From Marinobacter piscis (GTDB lineage: Bacteria > Pseudomonadota > Gammaproteobacteria > Pseudomonadales > Oleiphilaceae), in NCBI RefSeq assembly GCF_007671655.1, contig NZ_VCGX01000002.1, positions 372,001 through 436,000 on the forward strand: a DNA stretch of 64,000 bases. The letters run 5' to 3'. The notes under the pieces were generated by a model. That model saw nothing but the letters and a program-made list of their open reading frames with translations. It searched no databases and had not been told where the DNA came from. Every line of letters begins with the position of its first letter. Position 1 is the first letter of the stretch. Positions 44,172 to 53,600 of the stretch are shown here, piece by piece. The translations under genes and the position numbers were made by a program.

Positions 44172-44609
44172 ATGATTGATATTGCCTGGAGTAATTTTAC
44201 TCCCTGGTCCGCGCTCTTTGGCGGCGTGCTTGTCGGCCTGGCGGCTGCGTGTTTTTTACTTTTAAATGGAAGAATTGCCGGCATCAGTGGAATTCTTGGC
44301 GGTTTACTGACGCCTTCTGGTGGGGACATCAGCTGGCGAGTAGCCTTTCTGGCAGGCCTCGTTGGCGCTCCGGTTTTATGGATGCTGGTGGGACAAGTGC
44401 CCCCAATCGAAATTAAAGCTGGCTACCCTGCCATTATTATTGCGGGCCTCCTCGTGGGGATAGGTTCCCGCTATGGTTCAGGATGCACAAGTGGTCACGG
44501 CGTATGCGGCTTATCCCGGTTTTCCCCCAGGTCGTTGATGGCGACACTGAGTTTTATGTTTGCCGGCTTTGTCACCGTATTTGTCATCCGTCACGTATTG
44601 GGAGTTTAA
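44172..44609 (+). CDS. YeeE/YedE sulfur transporter, first half
   Basis: This 145-residue protein has four TM helices and the signature GSGCTSGHGVCGLSRFSPRS, whose cysteines pass sulfur species (thiosulfate or persulfide-type) through the membrane in characterised YeeE proteins. It is a half-size protein; the second half follows 4 bp later. GGAGGAA precedes the ATG. The BLH-type phosphatase downstream supports a role in sulfur handling. Confidence 0.9.
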   Translation: MIDIAWSNFTPWSALFGGVLVGLAAACFLLLNGRIAGISGILGGLLTPSGGDISWRVAFLAGLVGAPVLWMLVGQVPPIEIKAGYPAIIIAGLLVGIGSRYGSGCTSGHGVCGLSRFSPRSLMATLSFMFAGFVTVFVIRHVLGV

Positions 44610-44613
44610 TGCC

Positions 44614-45084
44614 ATGAGATCGGTTATCGCTTCATTTGCTGCAGGCTTGCTGTTTGGCTTTGGTTTGCTTATTTCGGGGCTGGCAAACCCGGAGAAAGTT
44701 CTTGGCTTTCTTGATCTCGCCGGTCCCTGGGACCCCTCCCTCGCGCTCGTTATGGGCGGCGCAATACTTGTTGGCATCCTGGCGTTTTCCATAGCCCGGA
44801 AAAGAACCCTATCCCTGCTCGGATTTACCATGAAAATCCCCGGTCAGTCGCAGATTGATAAACGGTTAATTATTGGCGGCCTGTTGTTCGGTGTTGGCTG
44901 GGGGATTGCCGGAATCTGTCCCGGTCCGGGAATTGTCGGGCTGGGCGCTGGTAAAATTCAGTCCGTTGTTTTTGTCGCCGCGATGGTCGCGGGGATGGGT
45001 ATCTTTGAATTGATTGAGCGTGCGCGTGCAGGCGCACGAAAAGGCACAGGTTACGAGGGCTCTGCCGGCTCACAAATAAGCTGA
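44614..45084 (+). CDS. YeeE/YedE sulfur transporter, second half (DUF6691 type)
   Basis: This 156-residue membrane protein has about five TM helices and the motif GWGIAGICPGPGIVGLGAG, with the second functional cysteine. ATG at 44614 has GGAG upstream; the longer open frame from 44560 overlaps the first half. Together the two should form one transporter like the PmpAB pair. A strong terminator follows. Confidence 0.9.
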   Translation: MRSVIASFAAGLLFGFGLLISGLANPEKVLGFLDLAGPWDPSLALVMGGAILVGILAFSIARKRTLSLLGFTMKIPGQSQIDKRLIIGGLLFGVGWGIAGICPGPGIVGLGAGKIQSVVFVAAMVAGMGIFELIERARAGARKGTGYEGSAGSQIS

Positions 45085-45102
45085 TAAAATTGGCACCCCT
45101 CT

Positions 45103-45146
45103 GACAGACGCCATCAGCTATGAGATGATGGCGTCTGTCTTTTTTA
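45103..45146 (+). terminator. Intrinsic terminator after the split YeeE transporter genes
   Basis: GACAGACGCCATCA and TGATGGCGTCTGTC form a perfect 14-bp stem with a 9-nt loop, followed by six T residues. It ends the transporter operon 20 bp before the BLH gene, so the latter needs its own promoter or readthrough. Confidence 0.93.
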
Positions 45147-45164
45147 CCCAACTCTGGAGCCCCC

Positions 45165-45593
45165 ATGGACATCCGAAAAATTGATGACGATATTTCCGTT
45201 GCCCCCCAGATAACCCGCGATGATGTAGCAGAAGCTGCCAGACTGGGATTTAAAACCCTTGTAGCCAACCGCCCCGATCAGGAAGAGCCCGGCCAGCCTG
45301 CCATGGCTGATATTGAGGCGGCTGCACGCGAGAACGGCATGACGTGGGTGTACATGCCCGTAGAGTCGGGAAATGTAAGAGATACAGATGTGCAGCACTT
45401 CAGTGCCACATTCCAGGAGGCAGAAAAACCAGTCCTGGCATTTTGCCGCAGCGGCACCCGTTGCACCGTATTGTGGGCCCTGGATGCGGCGCGAACCACA
45501 CCTGCCCGGGAAATTTTCACCAAGGCCCGTAACGCAGGTTACGATATAAGCGGCCTGGCCCCACGTATGGCGCAACAGTCCACGAACCAATAA
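45165..45593 (+). CDS. Beta-lactamase-hydrolase-like (BLH) phosphatase-fold protein, TIGR01244 type
   Basis: This 142-residue protein has a dual-specificity-phosphatase-like fold with AFCRSGTRCTVLWAL; Cys94 and Arg99 form the P-loop. YVPMVES-like and LVANRPDQEEPGQP segments fit the DUF442 family. Homologs are fused or linked to persulfide dioxygenases and to sulfide-response operons, so a role in sulfide or persulfide detoxification is inferred. It follows the YeeE pair and is 42 bp upstream of hemH. Confidence 0.85.
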   Translation: MDIRKIDDDISVAPQITRDDVAEAARLGFKTLVANRPDQEEPGQPAMADIEAAARENGMTWVYMPVESGNVRDTDVQHFSATFQEAEKPVLAFCRSGTRCTVLWALDAARTTPAREIFTKARNAGYDISGLAPRMAQQSTNQ

Positions 45594-45635
45594 TTTCTCC
45601 AGTTACAGACATCAACACTCAGGACTTCCCCTTCC

Positions 45636-46745
45636 ATGCAATATATTGGCTCAGAGAACTTCCGGCATAATCAGCCGGAACGTATAGGTGTTCTGGTAAC
45701 CAACCTTGGCACTCCCGACGCTCCGACACCGCCTGCTTTACGGCGATACCTCGGAGAGTTTCTCTCCGACCCCAGGGTTGTGGAACTCCCCCGCCCCTTA
45801 TGGTGGCTGATTCTGCATGGTGTCATTCTGCGCATCCGGCCCAAACGCAGCGCAGCGGCTTACGCGGGTGTGTGGCAACCGGAAGGGTCTCCTTTGTTAC
45901 TGCATACAGCCAGACAGGCGGAAGGTATAGAAAAGGCGCTGAAAGTGAAATATGGCAACGACGTGGTTGTCGGGTTTGCTATGCGCTATGGCAACCCCTC
46001 AATCCCCAAAGTTCTGGATCAGATGCACGAGCGAGGCGTCAGAAAGTTACTGGTTTTGCCACTTTACCCCCAGTATTCTGCCTCCACTTCTGCGTCCACT
46101 TTCGATGCGATTTCGGCAAACTTCGCAAAACGCCGCTGGTTGCCCGACTTCCGCTTTATCTCCCATTATCCGGACTATCCACCCTATATTGAGGCGATGG
46201 CCCGGCATATTGAAAATCACTGGGCCGAGCACGGGCGTAACGCGAAGCTTGTTTTATCCTACCATGGGGTGCCATTAAAATATCTGACCAAAGGCGACCC
46301 CTACCACTGCGAGTGCCATAAGACCTCCAGGCTTCTGGCCGAACGTCTGGGGCTGGCAAAAGACGATTACATGACCACCTTCCAGTCTCGCTTTGGTAAA
46401 GAGGAATGGCTGAAGCCCTACACGGATGAAACCCTTAAGGCGTTACCCGGTCAGGGTGTAAAATCCATTGATGTCTTTTGTCCGGGCTTTTCTGCAGACT
46501 GCCTGGAAACCATCGAAGAGATTGATGAAGAAAACCGCGGGTACTTCATGGAAGCGGGTGGTGAAGGATTCAGCTATATCAGTGCACTGAATGCGACACC
46601 TGACCACATCGACGCTCTGGTACAGCTGATTGAAGAGAATCTTCAGGGTTGGGCGCTGCCTGACAATCAGCCAGAAACCCTGGCCAGCCGGCAGGAACGG
46701 GCAGATGCGCAGAAAGAGGCTGTCTACCCCGGCAGAGACCTGTAA
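45636..46745 (+). CDS. hemH: Ferrochelatase
   Basis: This 369-residue enzyme inserts Fe(II) into protoporphyrin IX. VLVTNLGTPDAPTPPALRRY opens the domain, YGNPSIPKVLDQM and LPLYPQYSASTSASTFD follow, the catalytic His is in LSYHGVPLKYL, and CPGFSADCLETIEEI holds the second metal-site Glu. The length is normal for proteobacteria, with a short unconserved C-terminal tail. Confidence 0.95.
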   Translation: MQYIGSENFRHNQPERIGVLVTNLGTPDAPTPPALRRYLGEFLSDPRVVELPRPLWWLILHGVILRIRPKRSAAAYAGVWQPEGSPLLLHTARQAEGIEKALKVKYGNDVVVGFAMRYGNPSIPKVLDQMHERGVRKLLVLPLYPQYSASTSASTFDAISANFAKRRWLPDFRFISHYPDYPPYIEAMARHIENHWAEHGRNAKLVLSYHGVPLKYLTKGDPYHCECHKTSRLLAERLGLAKDDYMTTFQSRFGKEEWLKPYTDETLKALPGQGVKSIDVFCPGFSADCLETIEEIDEENRGYFMEAGGEGFSYISALNATPDHIDALVQLIEENLQGWALPDNQPETLASRQERADAQKEAVYPGRDL

Positions 46746-46752
46746 TAAGAAG

Positions 46753-46779
46753 GGCTCAGCGGTGGCATACCGCTGAGCC
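46753..46779. terminator. Hairpin after hemH
   Basis: GGCTCAGCGGT and ACCGCTGAGCC form an 11-bp stem with a 5-nt loop between two convergent genes. A T-rich run (TATTTTTT) follows only 14 bases later, so termination efficiency is uncertain. Confidence 0.6.
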
Positions 46780-46789
46780 TAAACCCTTA

Positions 46790-46996
46790 CTATTTTTTGG
46801 CTGTGCCGGCTGTATCCGAAAGGTCTGGCACAGACTCACAAAACGTGCATTCATCAACATCCACTGCTGCACCGCCTACCTCAACATAGCGAACTCTGTG
46901 GCTCGCCTTGCCACGGTTACTCGACACAGACAGCTTGCGATCGCCACGTTCGATAACGTCGATGTCTTTTTTAGTGGGTGCTTTCTCTTCTGGCAT
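46790..46996 (-). CDS. Small hypothetical protein with a CxxC pair
   Basis: I do not recognise this 68-residue protein. It is charged and hydrophilic (MPEEKAPTKKDIDVIERGDR at the start), then has a beta-like stretch (RVRYVEVGGAAVDVDECTFC) with one Cys-x-x-Cys pair and no TM helix or signal. One CxxC could bind metal as a dimer. The frame is preserved through a compact gene with a start at 46996 and GGGAATAGG upstream. It is convergent with hemH. Confidence 0.6.
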   Translation of the reverse strand: MPEEKAPTKKDIDVIERGDRKLSVSSNRGKASHRVRYVEVGGAAVDVDECTFCESVPDLSDTAGTAKK

Positions 46997-47206
46997 AACC
47001 TATTCCCTCACCAAGACGCACACAACACAGCGTCTGATTATTTATCACTAAGTACATAATGGGGGTATCGCGGTGAAACTTAAAGGGAGGTATCAGGGCT
47101 ATAGCTGGTTACTATCGAAAATAGAAAACGAGCTTTTTGATTCCTGACGAAAGTTAGCTGATGAAGTCCTTTGAATAAATGCGGCATTGCCGGAAGGCAT
47201 GGAAAA

Positions 47207-47297
47207 TGGCGGTGGGCCAGGGATTCGAACCCCGGGACGGCTACAAACCGTCGGCGGTTTTCAAGACCGCTGCTTTAAGCCACTCAGCCAGCCCACC
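47207..47297 (-). tRNA. serT: tRNA-Ser(UGA)
   Basis: The minus strand folds as a class II tRNA: acceptor GGTGGGC/GCCCACC, G discriminator and encoded CCA (47207-47209), D arm, anticodon loop CTTGAAA with anticodon TGA, long variable arm and T arm GGTTCGAATCC. A sigma-70 promoter lies just upstream. Confidence 0.97.
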
Positions 47298-47329
47298 TTT
47301 TCCATTACTGTCTTGCGACAGCGGTGTGC

Positions 47330-47357
47330 ATCATACCGGAATTGCCTGCGCTGTCAA
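47330..47357 (-). promoter_or_regulatory. Sigma-70 promoter of tRNA-Ser
   Basis: On the minus strand TTGACA (47352-47357) and TATGAT (47330-47335) are separated by 16 bp, 33 bp upstream of the mature tRNA 5' end, with a GC-rich discriminator. This is close to consensus, as expected for a stable RNA. Confidence 0.85.
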
Positions 47358-47554
47358 CGCCCGGAATAAAATTCAGTGCAAGACCGTCACATTAACTGCT
47401 TTTAATGGAATTCAGTCAGCTTTTTGCAGTCATAAGGCATTGAAAGTTGGGAATTCGATATTATTATAAAGTTTAATTCCAGATGATGAACACATACTTA
47501 ATACTGTAGTATGTATGTCTTCGTCAAATAAGCTGCATCAAAGCGGAGATCAGA

Positions 47555-48274
47555 ATGCAAAACAGACATTACAACGCTCAGCAGAACCACAAAGGCATGA
47601 TTGCCCGTGGCTCGGCGACGGCACCTATCAGCGGCTCAGCGACCAAGGTCTTGCGCAACACCTATACCTTGCTTGCAATGACTCTGATGTTCAGTGCTGT
47701 TATGGCAGCTGTGTCCATGTCCATCGGGCTCAGCCAGGGCGCCAGCCTTGTATGCAGCCTTGGCGCTCTCGCGCTGGTGTGGCTGGTTCTGCCACGTACC
47801 GCCAACAGTTCCGCCGGGATCGCCGTCGTATTCGCGTTCACCGGGTTGCTTGGATTGTCCCTGGGGCCAATCCTGCTGTACTACCTGCAGTTCTCTAACG
47901 GTGGTCAGATTGTTACACAGGCCCTTGGTGGCACCGCACTGGTGTTCTTTGCCCTGTCCGGCTATGTGCTGACAACCAAGAAAGACTTCAGCTTCATGCG
48001 TGGCATGCTGGTTGCTGGCCTGGTTGTTGTCCTTGTGGCCGCACTGGGGTCTATTGTGGCCGCTATGTTCGGTGTTGAGACAACCGCCTTCAGCCTGGCC
48101 ATCAGCGCCGCGATCGTGTTTCTGATGTCCGGCTTCATCCTGTACGACACCAGCCGTATCGTAAACGGTGGCGAAACCAACTACATTCTGGCAACCACCG
48201 GCCTGTACCTGAACATCTATAACCTGTTCGTGAGCCTGCTGCATATTATCGGAGCCTTCTCAGGCAACGATTAA
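47555..48274 (+). CDS. Bax inhibitor-1 / TMBIM-family membrane protein (YccA-like)
   Basis: This 239-residue protein has a short cytosolic N-terminus and seven TM helices. LRNTYTLLAMTLMFSAVMAA at helix 1 and SLAISAAIVFLMSGFILYDT with SRIVNGGETNYILATTGLYL before the last helix are BI-1 markers; the Asp residues in the C-terminal half form the pH/Ca2+ sensing pair in characterised members. In E. coli YccA blocks FtsH. GGAGATC precedes ATG. A strong terminator follows. Confidence 0.92.
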   Translation: MQNRHYNAQQNHKGMIARGSATAPISGSATKVLRNTYTLLAMTLMFSAVMAAVSMSIGLSQGASLVCSLGALALVWLVLPRTANSSAGIAVVFAFTGLLGLSLGPILLYYLQFSNGGQIVTQALGGTALVFFALSGYVLTTKKDFSFMRGMLVAGLVVVLVAALGSIVAAMFGVETTAFSLAISAAIVFLMSGFILYDTSRIVNGGETNYILATTGLYLNIYNLFVSLLHIIGAFSGND

Positions 48275-48303
48275 TACCCGGCAGTTCACACCAGCCAGTT
48301 TGC

Positions 48304-48329
48304 AAAACCCCGGCCTTTGCCGGGGTTTT
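48304..48329 (+). terminator. Intrinsic terminator after the BI-1 gene
   Basis: AAAACCCCGGC and GCCGGGGTTTT pair perfectly around CTTT, followed by a T tract. Confidence 0.9.
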
Positions 48330-48371
48330 GCTATTGGTACACTGCTCTCAACTCAGGCAGGAGTCGCAATC

Positions 48372-48785
48372 ATGGCCGCTACACCTCCGCAACACTACAC
48401 TCTGGTCATTACCGGAGCGCCCTACTCTTCACAGGCACCGCAAACCGCCCTGTTCTTTGCTCGTGCAGCAATTGCGGCGGGTCATACAGTAGACCGGGTA
48501 TTTCTCTACGGTGACGGCGTTCATCTGGCTTCTGCACTGTCAGCACCGCCATCCGATGAGGCTCACTGGTCGACTGAGTGGGCAGCATTCCTCAATGAAA
48601 ATAACATTCCGGGCGTTGCCTGCATTGCCTCGGCTCTGAGGCGCGGACTGGTTAATGAATCCGAGCAGGCGCGTTATGAATTATCGGCCAGCAACACGCT
48701 TAGCCCCTTTGTCATCGCCGGGTTGGGCGAATGGGTGGAAGGCACAATGACATCACGCACGCTTTATTTTCATAGTGGAGGCTGA
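48372..48785 (+). CDS. tusD: Sulfur relay protein TusD
   Basis: This 137-residue DsrE-family protein carries the sulfur-accepting Cys84 in GVACIASALRRGL. TusBCD takes persulfide sulfur from TusA/IscS and passes it to TusE and MnmA for 2-thiouridine at tRNA U34. GGAG lies 8 bases before the ATG at 48372. It is the first gene of tusDCBE, with tusC 2 bp on. Confidence 0.92.
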   Translation: MAATPPQHYTLVITGAPYSSQAPQTALFFARAAIAAGHTVDRVFLYGDGVHLASALSAPPSDEAHWSTEWAAFLNENNIPGVACIASALRRGLVNESEQARYELSASNTLSPFVIAGLGEWVEGTMTSRTLYFHSGG

Positions 48786-48787
48786 GG

Positions 48788-49138
48788 GTGAGTACATTAA
48801 TCGTGATTGACCAGCCACCCTATGGGAGCTGGGCCGGCCGTGAAGCCCTTGATATGGCTTTCTCACTAGCGGCATTCGATCAATCTGTATCACTGCTGTT
48901 TACCGGGGCAGGCGTTAACTGGTTACGAACCTACCAGGACACACAGGAAATCCAACAGAAATCAGTTGAACGAAACCTCGCAGCTGCGTCTGTTTTCGGG
49001 GTTGAAGCAATTTATGCAGATGAAGCAGCGAGCCGTCTTTATCGGCTTATGCCAGACAATACAATGGCAGGGGTAACCGTGATAAAAGACCGTGCAGCCC
49101 TTCTGAGACAGCACTCTCATGTGGCCTTTGCGGGCTGA
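48788..49138 (+). CDS. tusC: Sulfur relay protein TusC
   Basis: This 116-residue DsrF-family subunit of the TusBCD hexamer begins with GTG in GAGGGTGAGT. IDQPPYGSWAGREALDMAFS matches the family start. It lacks the catalytic cysteine, as is normal for TusC. The gene lies between tusD and tusB. Confidence 0.9.
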   Translation: MSTLIVIDQPPYGSWAGREALDMAFSLAAFDQSVSLLFTGAGVNWLRTYQDTQEIQQKSVERNLAAASVFGVEAIYADEAASRLYRLMPDNTMAGVTVIKDRAALLRQHSHVAFAG

Positions 49139-49179
49139 CCACCCGACTGTGCTGCCCTCTCTTATATCCAGGATCTGTT

Positions 49180-49470
49180 ATGAGCGATATCAAGACTCTA
49201 CACATACTCAACAAGCCTCCCGAACACCCTCGGACCCAGCAATGTCTGGAAGCGCTTAATCCCGGAGATGCACTGCTGCTGATCGAAAATGCGGTGCTGG
49301 CTATTACAATGTCAGTTGAGGCAGAAGTCGCTGTTCCCGTTTTCGCACTGGCACCGGACGTGGTTGCCCGCGGCCTTGGTCAGAGCCCTCGCGGGGCATC
49401 GGCATCGCTGGTGGATTTTCCCGTGATGGTGAACCTGACAGCATCCGCTCAGAACGTAATAAGCTGGTGA
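49180..49470 (+). CDS. tusB: Sulfur relay protein TusB
   Basis: This 96-residue DsrH-family protein (LHILNKPPEHPRTQQCLEAL, GDALLLIENAVLAI) completes the TusBCD complex. The 41-bp gap after tusC is larger than the other gaps in the operon and contains no clear hairpin. tusE follows 3 bp after the stop. Confidence 0.88.
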   Translation: MSDIKTLHILNKPPEHPRTQQCLEALNPGDALLLIENAVLAITMSVEAEVAVPVFALAPDVVARGLGQSPRGASASLVDFPVMVNLTASAQNVISW

Positions 49471-49473
49471 TCT

Positions 49474-49800
49474 ATGACACGCCCTGTAATGCCTGCGAGA
49501 AACAATGAAGGTTTTCTTGAAAATGCGAATGACTGGTCGCCTGATATTGCGATGGTTATTGCCGCAGATGAGAACATACAACTTGATGAAAACCACTGGG
49601 AAATCATCGAGTTTCTACGCAATTTCTATAAACAGCATGACATGTCACCGCCGTCAAATCGGCTGTTTGTGAAAGCTGTGAAGGAGGCGTTGGGTGAAGA
49701 GCGGGGGAACAGTATTTATCTGATGCAGCTGTTCACTGGCACGCCGGCAAAAACAGCTTGCCGGATAGCGGGATTGCCCCGTCCGACAAACTGCCTTTGA
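49474..49800 (+). CDS. tusE: Sulfur relay protein TusE / DsrC family, with both DsrC cysteines
   Basis: This 108-residue protein has the DsrC fold (NDWSPDIAMVIAADENIQL, HWEIIEFLRNFY, GNSIYLMQLF) and ends CRIAGLPRPTNCL. Cys107 is the usual sulfur-carrying penultimate Cys. Cys96 lies eleven residues earlier, giving the C-x10-C pair of true DsrC, whereas E. coli TusE has Thr at that position. It acts after TusBCD in tRNA thiolation; the extra Cys could form a disulfide or trisulfide. No dsrAB is in the window. Confidence 0.9.
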   Translation: MTRPVMPARNNEGFLENANDWSPDIAMVIAADENIQLDENHWEIIEFLRNFYKQHDMSPPSNRLFVKAVKEALGEERGNSIYLMQLFTGTPAKTACRIAGLPRPTNCL

Positions 49801-49816
49801 CCATGTGCGGCAGGTA

Positions 49817-49836
49817 ACCGCCCTGAAAAGGGCGGT
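49817..49836. terminator. Hairpin between tusE and nfuA
   Basis: ACCGCCCT and AGGGCGGT form an 8-bp stem capped by a GAAA tetraloop between convergent genes. There is no T tract on the plus strand. Confidence 0.6.
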
Positions 49837-49842
49837 ACAGGC

Positions 49843-50430
49843 TTACTGGTAGTAAGCGTTTTCAGTGTAGGTGTGGTCTGTTACGTCGCGAACTGCAGTG
49901 ATTTCCGGAACCTGCTCTTTAAGCGTCGCTTCAACACCCTGTTTAAGAGTGAGGCTGACCGCAGAGCAGCCCTGGCAACCGCCGCCAAAGCGCAGCACTG
50001 CCACTGAACCATCGACAACTTCCACCAGCGACACATCGCCCCCGTGAGCGGCCAGGTTCGGGTTAATTTCCGAAGCCAGAATATAGTTCACCCGGTCGGG
50101 CAAAGGCGCATTTTCATCAACAGCCGGAACTTTTGCGTTCGGGGCCTTGATAGTCAACTGCCCGCCCATCTGATCCTTGGAGTAATCCACGTATGCATCT
50201 TCAAGGAAAGGGGTGGAGTTATGGTCCAGATACAGCGTAAATTTCTCGAGATCCACCTGTTCATCTGTCGGAACGATCTCATTAGGTGGGCAGTAAGCCA
50301 GACAGGTTTCAGCGTTCCTGGTGCCTGGCTGGGTGACGAAAATACGCACACCCATGCCTTCCACATCCTGTTTTTCAATAAGTTGTGCAAGGTAATCCCG
50401 TGCGGGATCTGTCACAGTAACCGATGCCAT
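49843..50430 (-). CDS. nfuA: Fe-S biogenesis protein NfuA
   Basis: This 195-residue protein has an N-terminal degenerate A-type scaffold domain (residues 1-95) and a C-terminal Nfu domain with [18 protein letters not shown], whose CxxC binds a 4Fe-4S cluster at the dimer interface. It delivers clusters to targets such as aconitase under oxidative stress or iron starvation. It is divergent from metH with a 241-bp gap. Confidence 0.95.
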   Translation of the reverse strand: MASVTVTDPARDYLAQLIEKQDVEGMGVRIFVTQPGTRNAETCLAYCPPNEIVPTDEQVDLEKFTLYLDHNSTPFLEDAYVDYSKDQMGGQLTIKAPNAKVPAVDENAPLPDRVNYILASEINPNLAAHGGDVSLVEVVDGSVAVLRFGGGCQGCSAVSLTLKQGVEATLKEQVPEITAVRDVTDHTYTENAYYQ

Positions 50431-50540
50431 GTTTTCAACCCGTTTGTTAAGTTTAGCTTCAGTTTAAGGGAGTTTGCGCTAACATGAAAGACCAAGTGCG
50501 TTACTGGGTCTTTCGATTCGTAATGAGTTTCCCCTACACT

Positions 50541-50601
50541 CGGGCGCGAACCGTACTTGATGTAAGTTAAGGGAATTTCTGTCGCAGTTACGACGCGCCC
50601 G
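50541..50601. other. Inverted repeat in the metH upstream region
   Basis: CGGGCGCG (50541-50548) is matched by CGCGCCCG (50594-50601), 45 bases apart, and the second arm is followed by GGCATTTTTG. This could be a folded metH leader or a weak terminator. No cobalamin, SAM or SAH riboswitch consensus was recognised. Confidence 0.3.
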
Positions 50602-50671
50602 GGCATTTTTGCTATTATCCCGCACAAGTTAAACAAACACGCCGTTAAAATAGACATCCGGAATACTGACT

Positions 50672-53600
50672 ATGACTGATCGCAACACTCGCCTGGAACA
50701 ACTTCACAAAGCTCTGCAAGATCGCATTGTGATTCTTGATGGCGGTATGGGAACCATGATCCAGAACCAGAAGCTGGATGAGCAAGCGTTCCGGGGCGAT
50801 CGGTTTGCCGACTACGAACGGGAAGTTCAGGGCAACAACGACCTGCTGAACCTTACCCAACCGGCCCTTCTGCGCAATATTCACGCGGAGTATCTGGATG
50901 CCGGTGCAGACATCATCGAAACCAACACCTTTAACTCAACACGTTTGTCCCAGGCCGACTACGGACTGGAAGATATCGCCAAAGAGCTGAACGTCGCTGC
51001 CGCACAACTGGCGCGGCAGGTGGCCGATGAGTTTACAGCAAAGAACCCGGAAAAGCCCCGGTTTGTGGCCGGTGCGGTGGGACCGACCTCCCGCACAGCG
51101 TCCCTCTCACCCGATGTAAACAATCCGGGTTATCGTAACGTCGATTTTCAGGCGCTGGTCGATAATTATTACGAAGCCGTTGCCGGTCTGACTGAAGGTG
51201 GTTGCGACATTATCCTCATCGAAACCATTTTCGACACTCTTAACGCAAAAGCGGCAATCTACGCAGTACAACAGTATTTCGAAGACAGTGGTACAGAGCT
51301 GCCTCTGATGATCTCCGGCACCATTACAGACGCCTCCGGTCGCACCCTGTCGGGCCAGACAACGGAAGCGTTCTGGAACTCTGTTGCCCACTCCCGCCCG
51401 ATTTCCGTGGGCCTGAACTGCGCTCTGGGTGCAGATGCCCTGCGCCCGTATGTAGAAGAACTGGCAAGCAAGGCCAACACCTACGTCAGCGCACACCCGA
51501 ACGCCGGGCTACCCAACGAGTTTGGTGAGTACGACCAGACGCCGGAAGAAATGGCAGAGGTTATTGAAGGCTTTGCCCGGGACGGCTTTCTCAACATTAT
51601 CGGCGGCTGCTGCGGGTCCCGTCCGGATCACATTGAAGCAGTTGCCAAAGCTGTGTCCAAGTACCCGCCACGGAAAATACCCGAGCGCCCGGAAGCACTG
51701 CGACTGTCCGGCCTGGAAGCGTTCACAGCGGATGAAAACAGCCTGTTTATCAACGTCGGTGAGCGCACCAACGTAACCGGCTCCAAACGCTTTCTGCGTC
51801 TGATCAAAGAAGAACAGTACGAGGAAGCCCTGAGCGTGGCGCGGGACCAGGTGGAAAACGGCGCCCAGATTATCGATATCAATATGGATGAGGGCATGCT
51901 GGATTCCAGGGAGGTGATGGTTACCTTTCTGAACCTGGTCGCCTCAGAGCCGGATATCTCCCGTGTGCCCATCATGCTCGACTCCTCGAAGTGGGAAGTG
52001 ATTGAGGCAGGCCTGCGCTGCATCCAGGGCAAAGCGGTGGTGAACTCCATCTCCCTGAAAGAAGGCGAGGAAGCGTTTATCAAGCAAGCCCGGGACTGCA
52101 TGCGTTACGGCGCCGCGGTTGTCGTTATGGCGTTTGATGAGCAGGGTCAGGCTGACACCTTTGAGCGTAAAACCGAGATCTGTAAACGCTCCTATGACAT
52201 CCTGCTCAGCATTGGTTTCAACCCTGGCGACATTATCTTCGACCCGAACGTGTTTGCCATTGCCACGGGTATTGAAGAGCACAACAACTACGCGGTTGAC
52301 TTCATCAACGCTGCCCGCTGGATCCGGGAAAACCTCCCCCACGCGTCAATATCCGGCGGCGTAAGCAACGTGTCTTTTTCCTTCCGGGGCAACGATGTTG
52401 TACGTGAAGCCATTCACTCAGTCTTTCTTTACCACGCCATTAAGGCAGGTATGAACATGGGTATCGTAAATCCCGGTCAATTGGTGATTTATGATGAGAT
52501 AGACCCGGAACTGAAAGAGCTGGTTGAAGACGTGGTGCTCAACCGTCGTGAGGATTCCACCGACCGCCTGCTGGAAATAGCCGAGCGCTACAAAGGTAAA
52601 GGCGGGAAGACCCAGGAAGAAGACCTGGCCTGGCGGGAGTGGCCGGTTATCAAACGGCTTGAGCACTCTCTGGTCAAAGGCATTACCACCTATATCATCG
52701 AAGACACCGAGGAGTGCCGGCAACAGGCTGAACGCCCTATCCATGTGATTGAAGGCCCTCTTATGGACGGCATGAACGTGGTTGGCGACCTGTTTGGCGA
52801 CGGTAAAATGTTCCTGCCCCAGGTGGTTAAAAGTGCCCGGGTCATGAAGCAGGCTGTGGCACACCTTATCCCCTACATTGAGGCGGAAAAGTCCGAGGAT
52901 CAGCAGGCCAAGGGCAAAATCCTTATGGCCACCGTGAAGGGCGATGTCCACGATATCGGCAAGAACATCGTCGGTGTTGTACTGCAGTGCAATAACTATG
53001 ACGTGATTGATCTTGGCGTAATGGTGCCCAGCGACAAGATTCTTGCGGCCGCCAAAGAGCATAACGTGGATATTATCGGCCTCAGTGGACTGATTACACC
53101 GTCGCTGGACGAAATGGTCCATGTAGCCCGGGAAATGCAGCGCCTGGATTTCCAGCTGCCGCTGATGATTGGTGGTGCGACCACCTCCAAAGCCCATACG
53201 GCGGTTAAAATTGAACCTCACTATAAAAACGACATTGCGCTTTATGTCTCTGATGCGTCGCGCTGCGTTAACGTTGCCTCTCAGCTTTTGAGCAAAACCG
53301 CAAAATCCGGACTGGTAGAAGCCGCCCGGACTGAGTACGACCAAATCCGCGAACGTCGTAAAAAGCGTGGTGACCGCACCAAACTGGTCAGCCTTGCCGA
53401 GGCCCGTGCACGGGCACCGGAAATCAGCTTTGAAGACTATGTTCCACCCAAACCGGCATTCACCGGCACCCGTGTTTTCAAAGAATACGACCTGAACGAA
53501 TTAGTGCCCTATATAGACTGGACGCCCTTCTTTATTTCCTGGGACATTGCCGGAAAATACCCGCAGGTTTTCGACGACCCCAAGCGCGGGGAAGCAGCCC

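Noticed and set aside
47041..47160. Possible 24-codon GTG frame (MKLKGRYQGYSW)
   Set aside because: No ribosome site, no neighbour support and too short to judge.
52418..53344. A 308-codon open frame antisense to metH
   Set aside because: metH is full length and in frame here; the antisense translation has no domain features.
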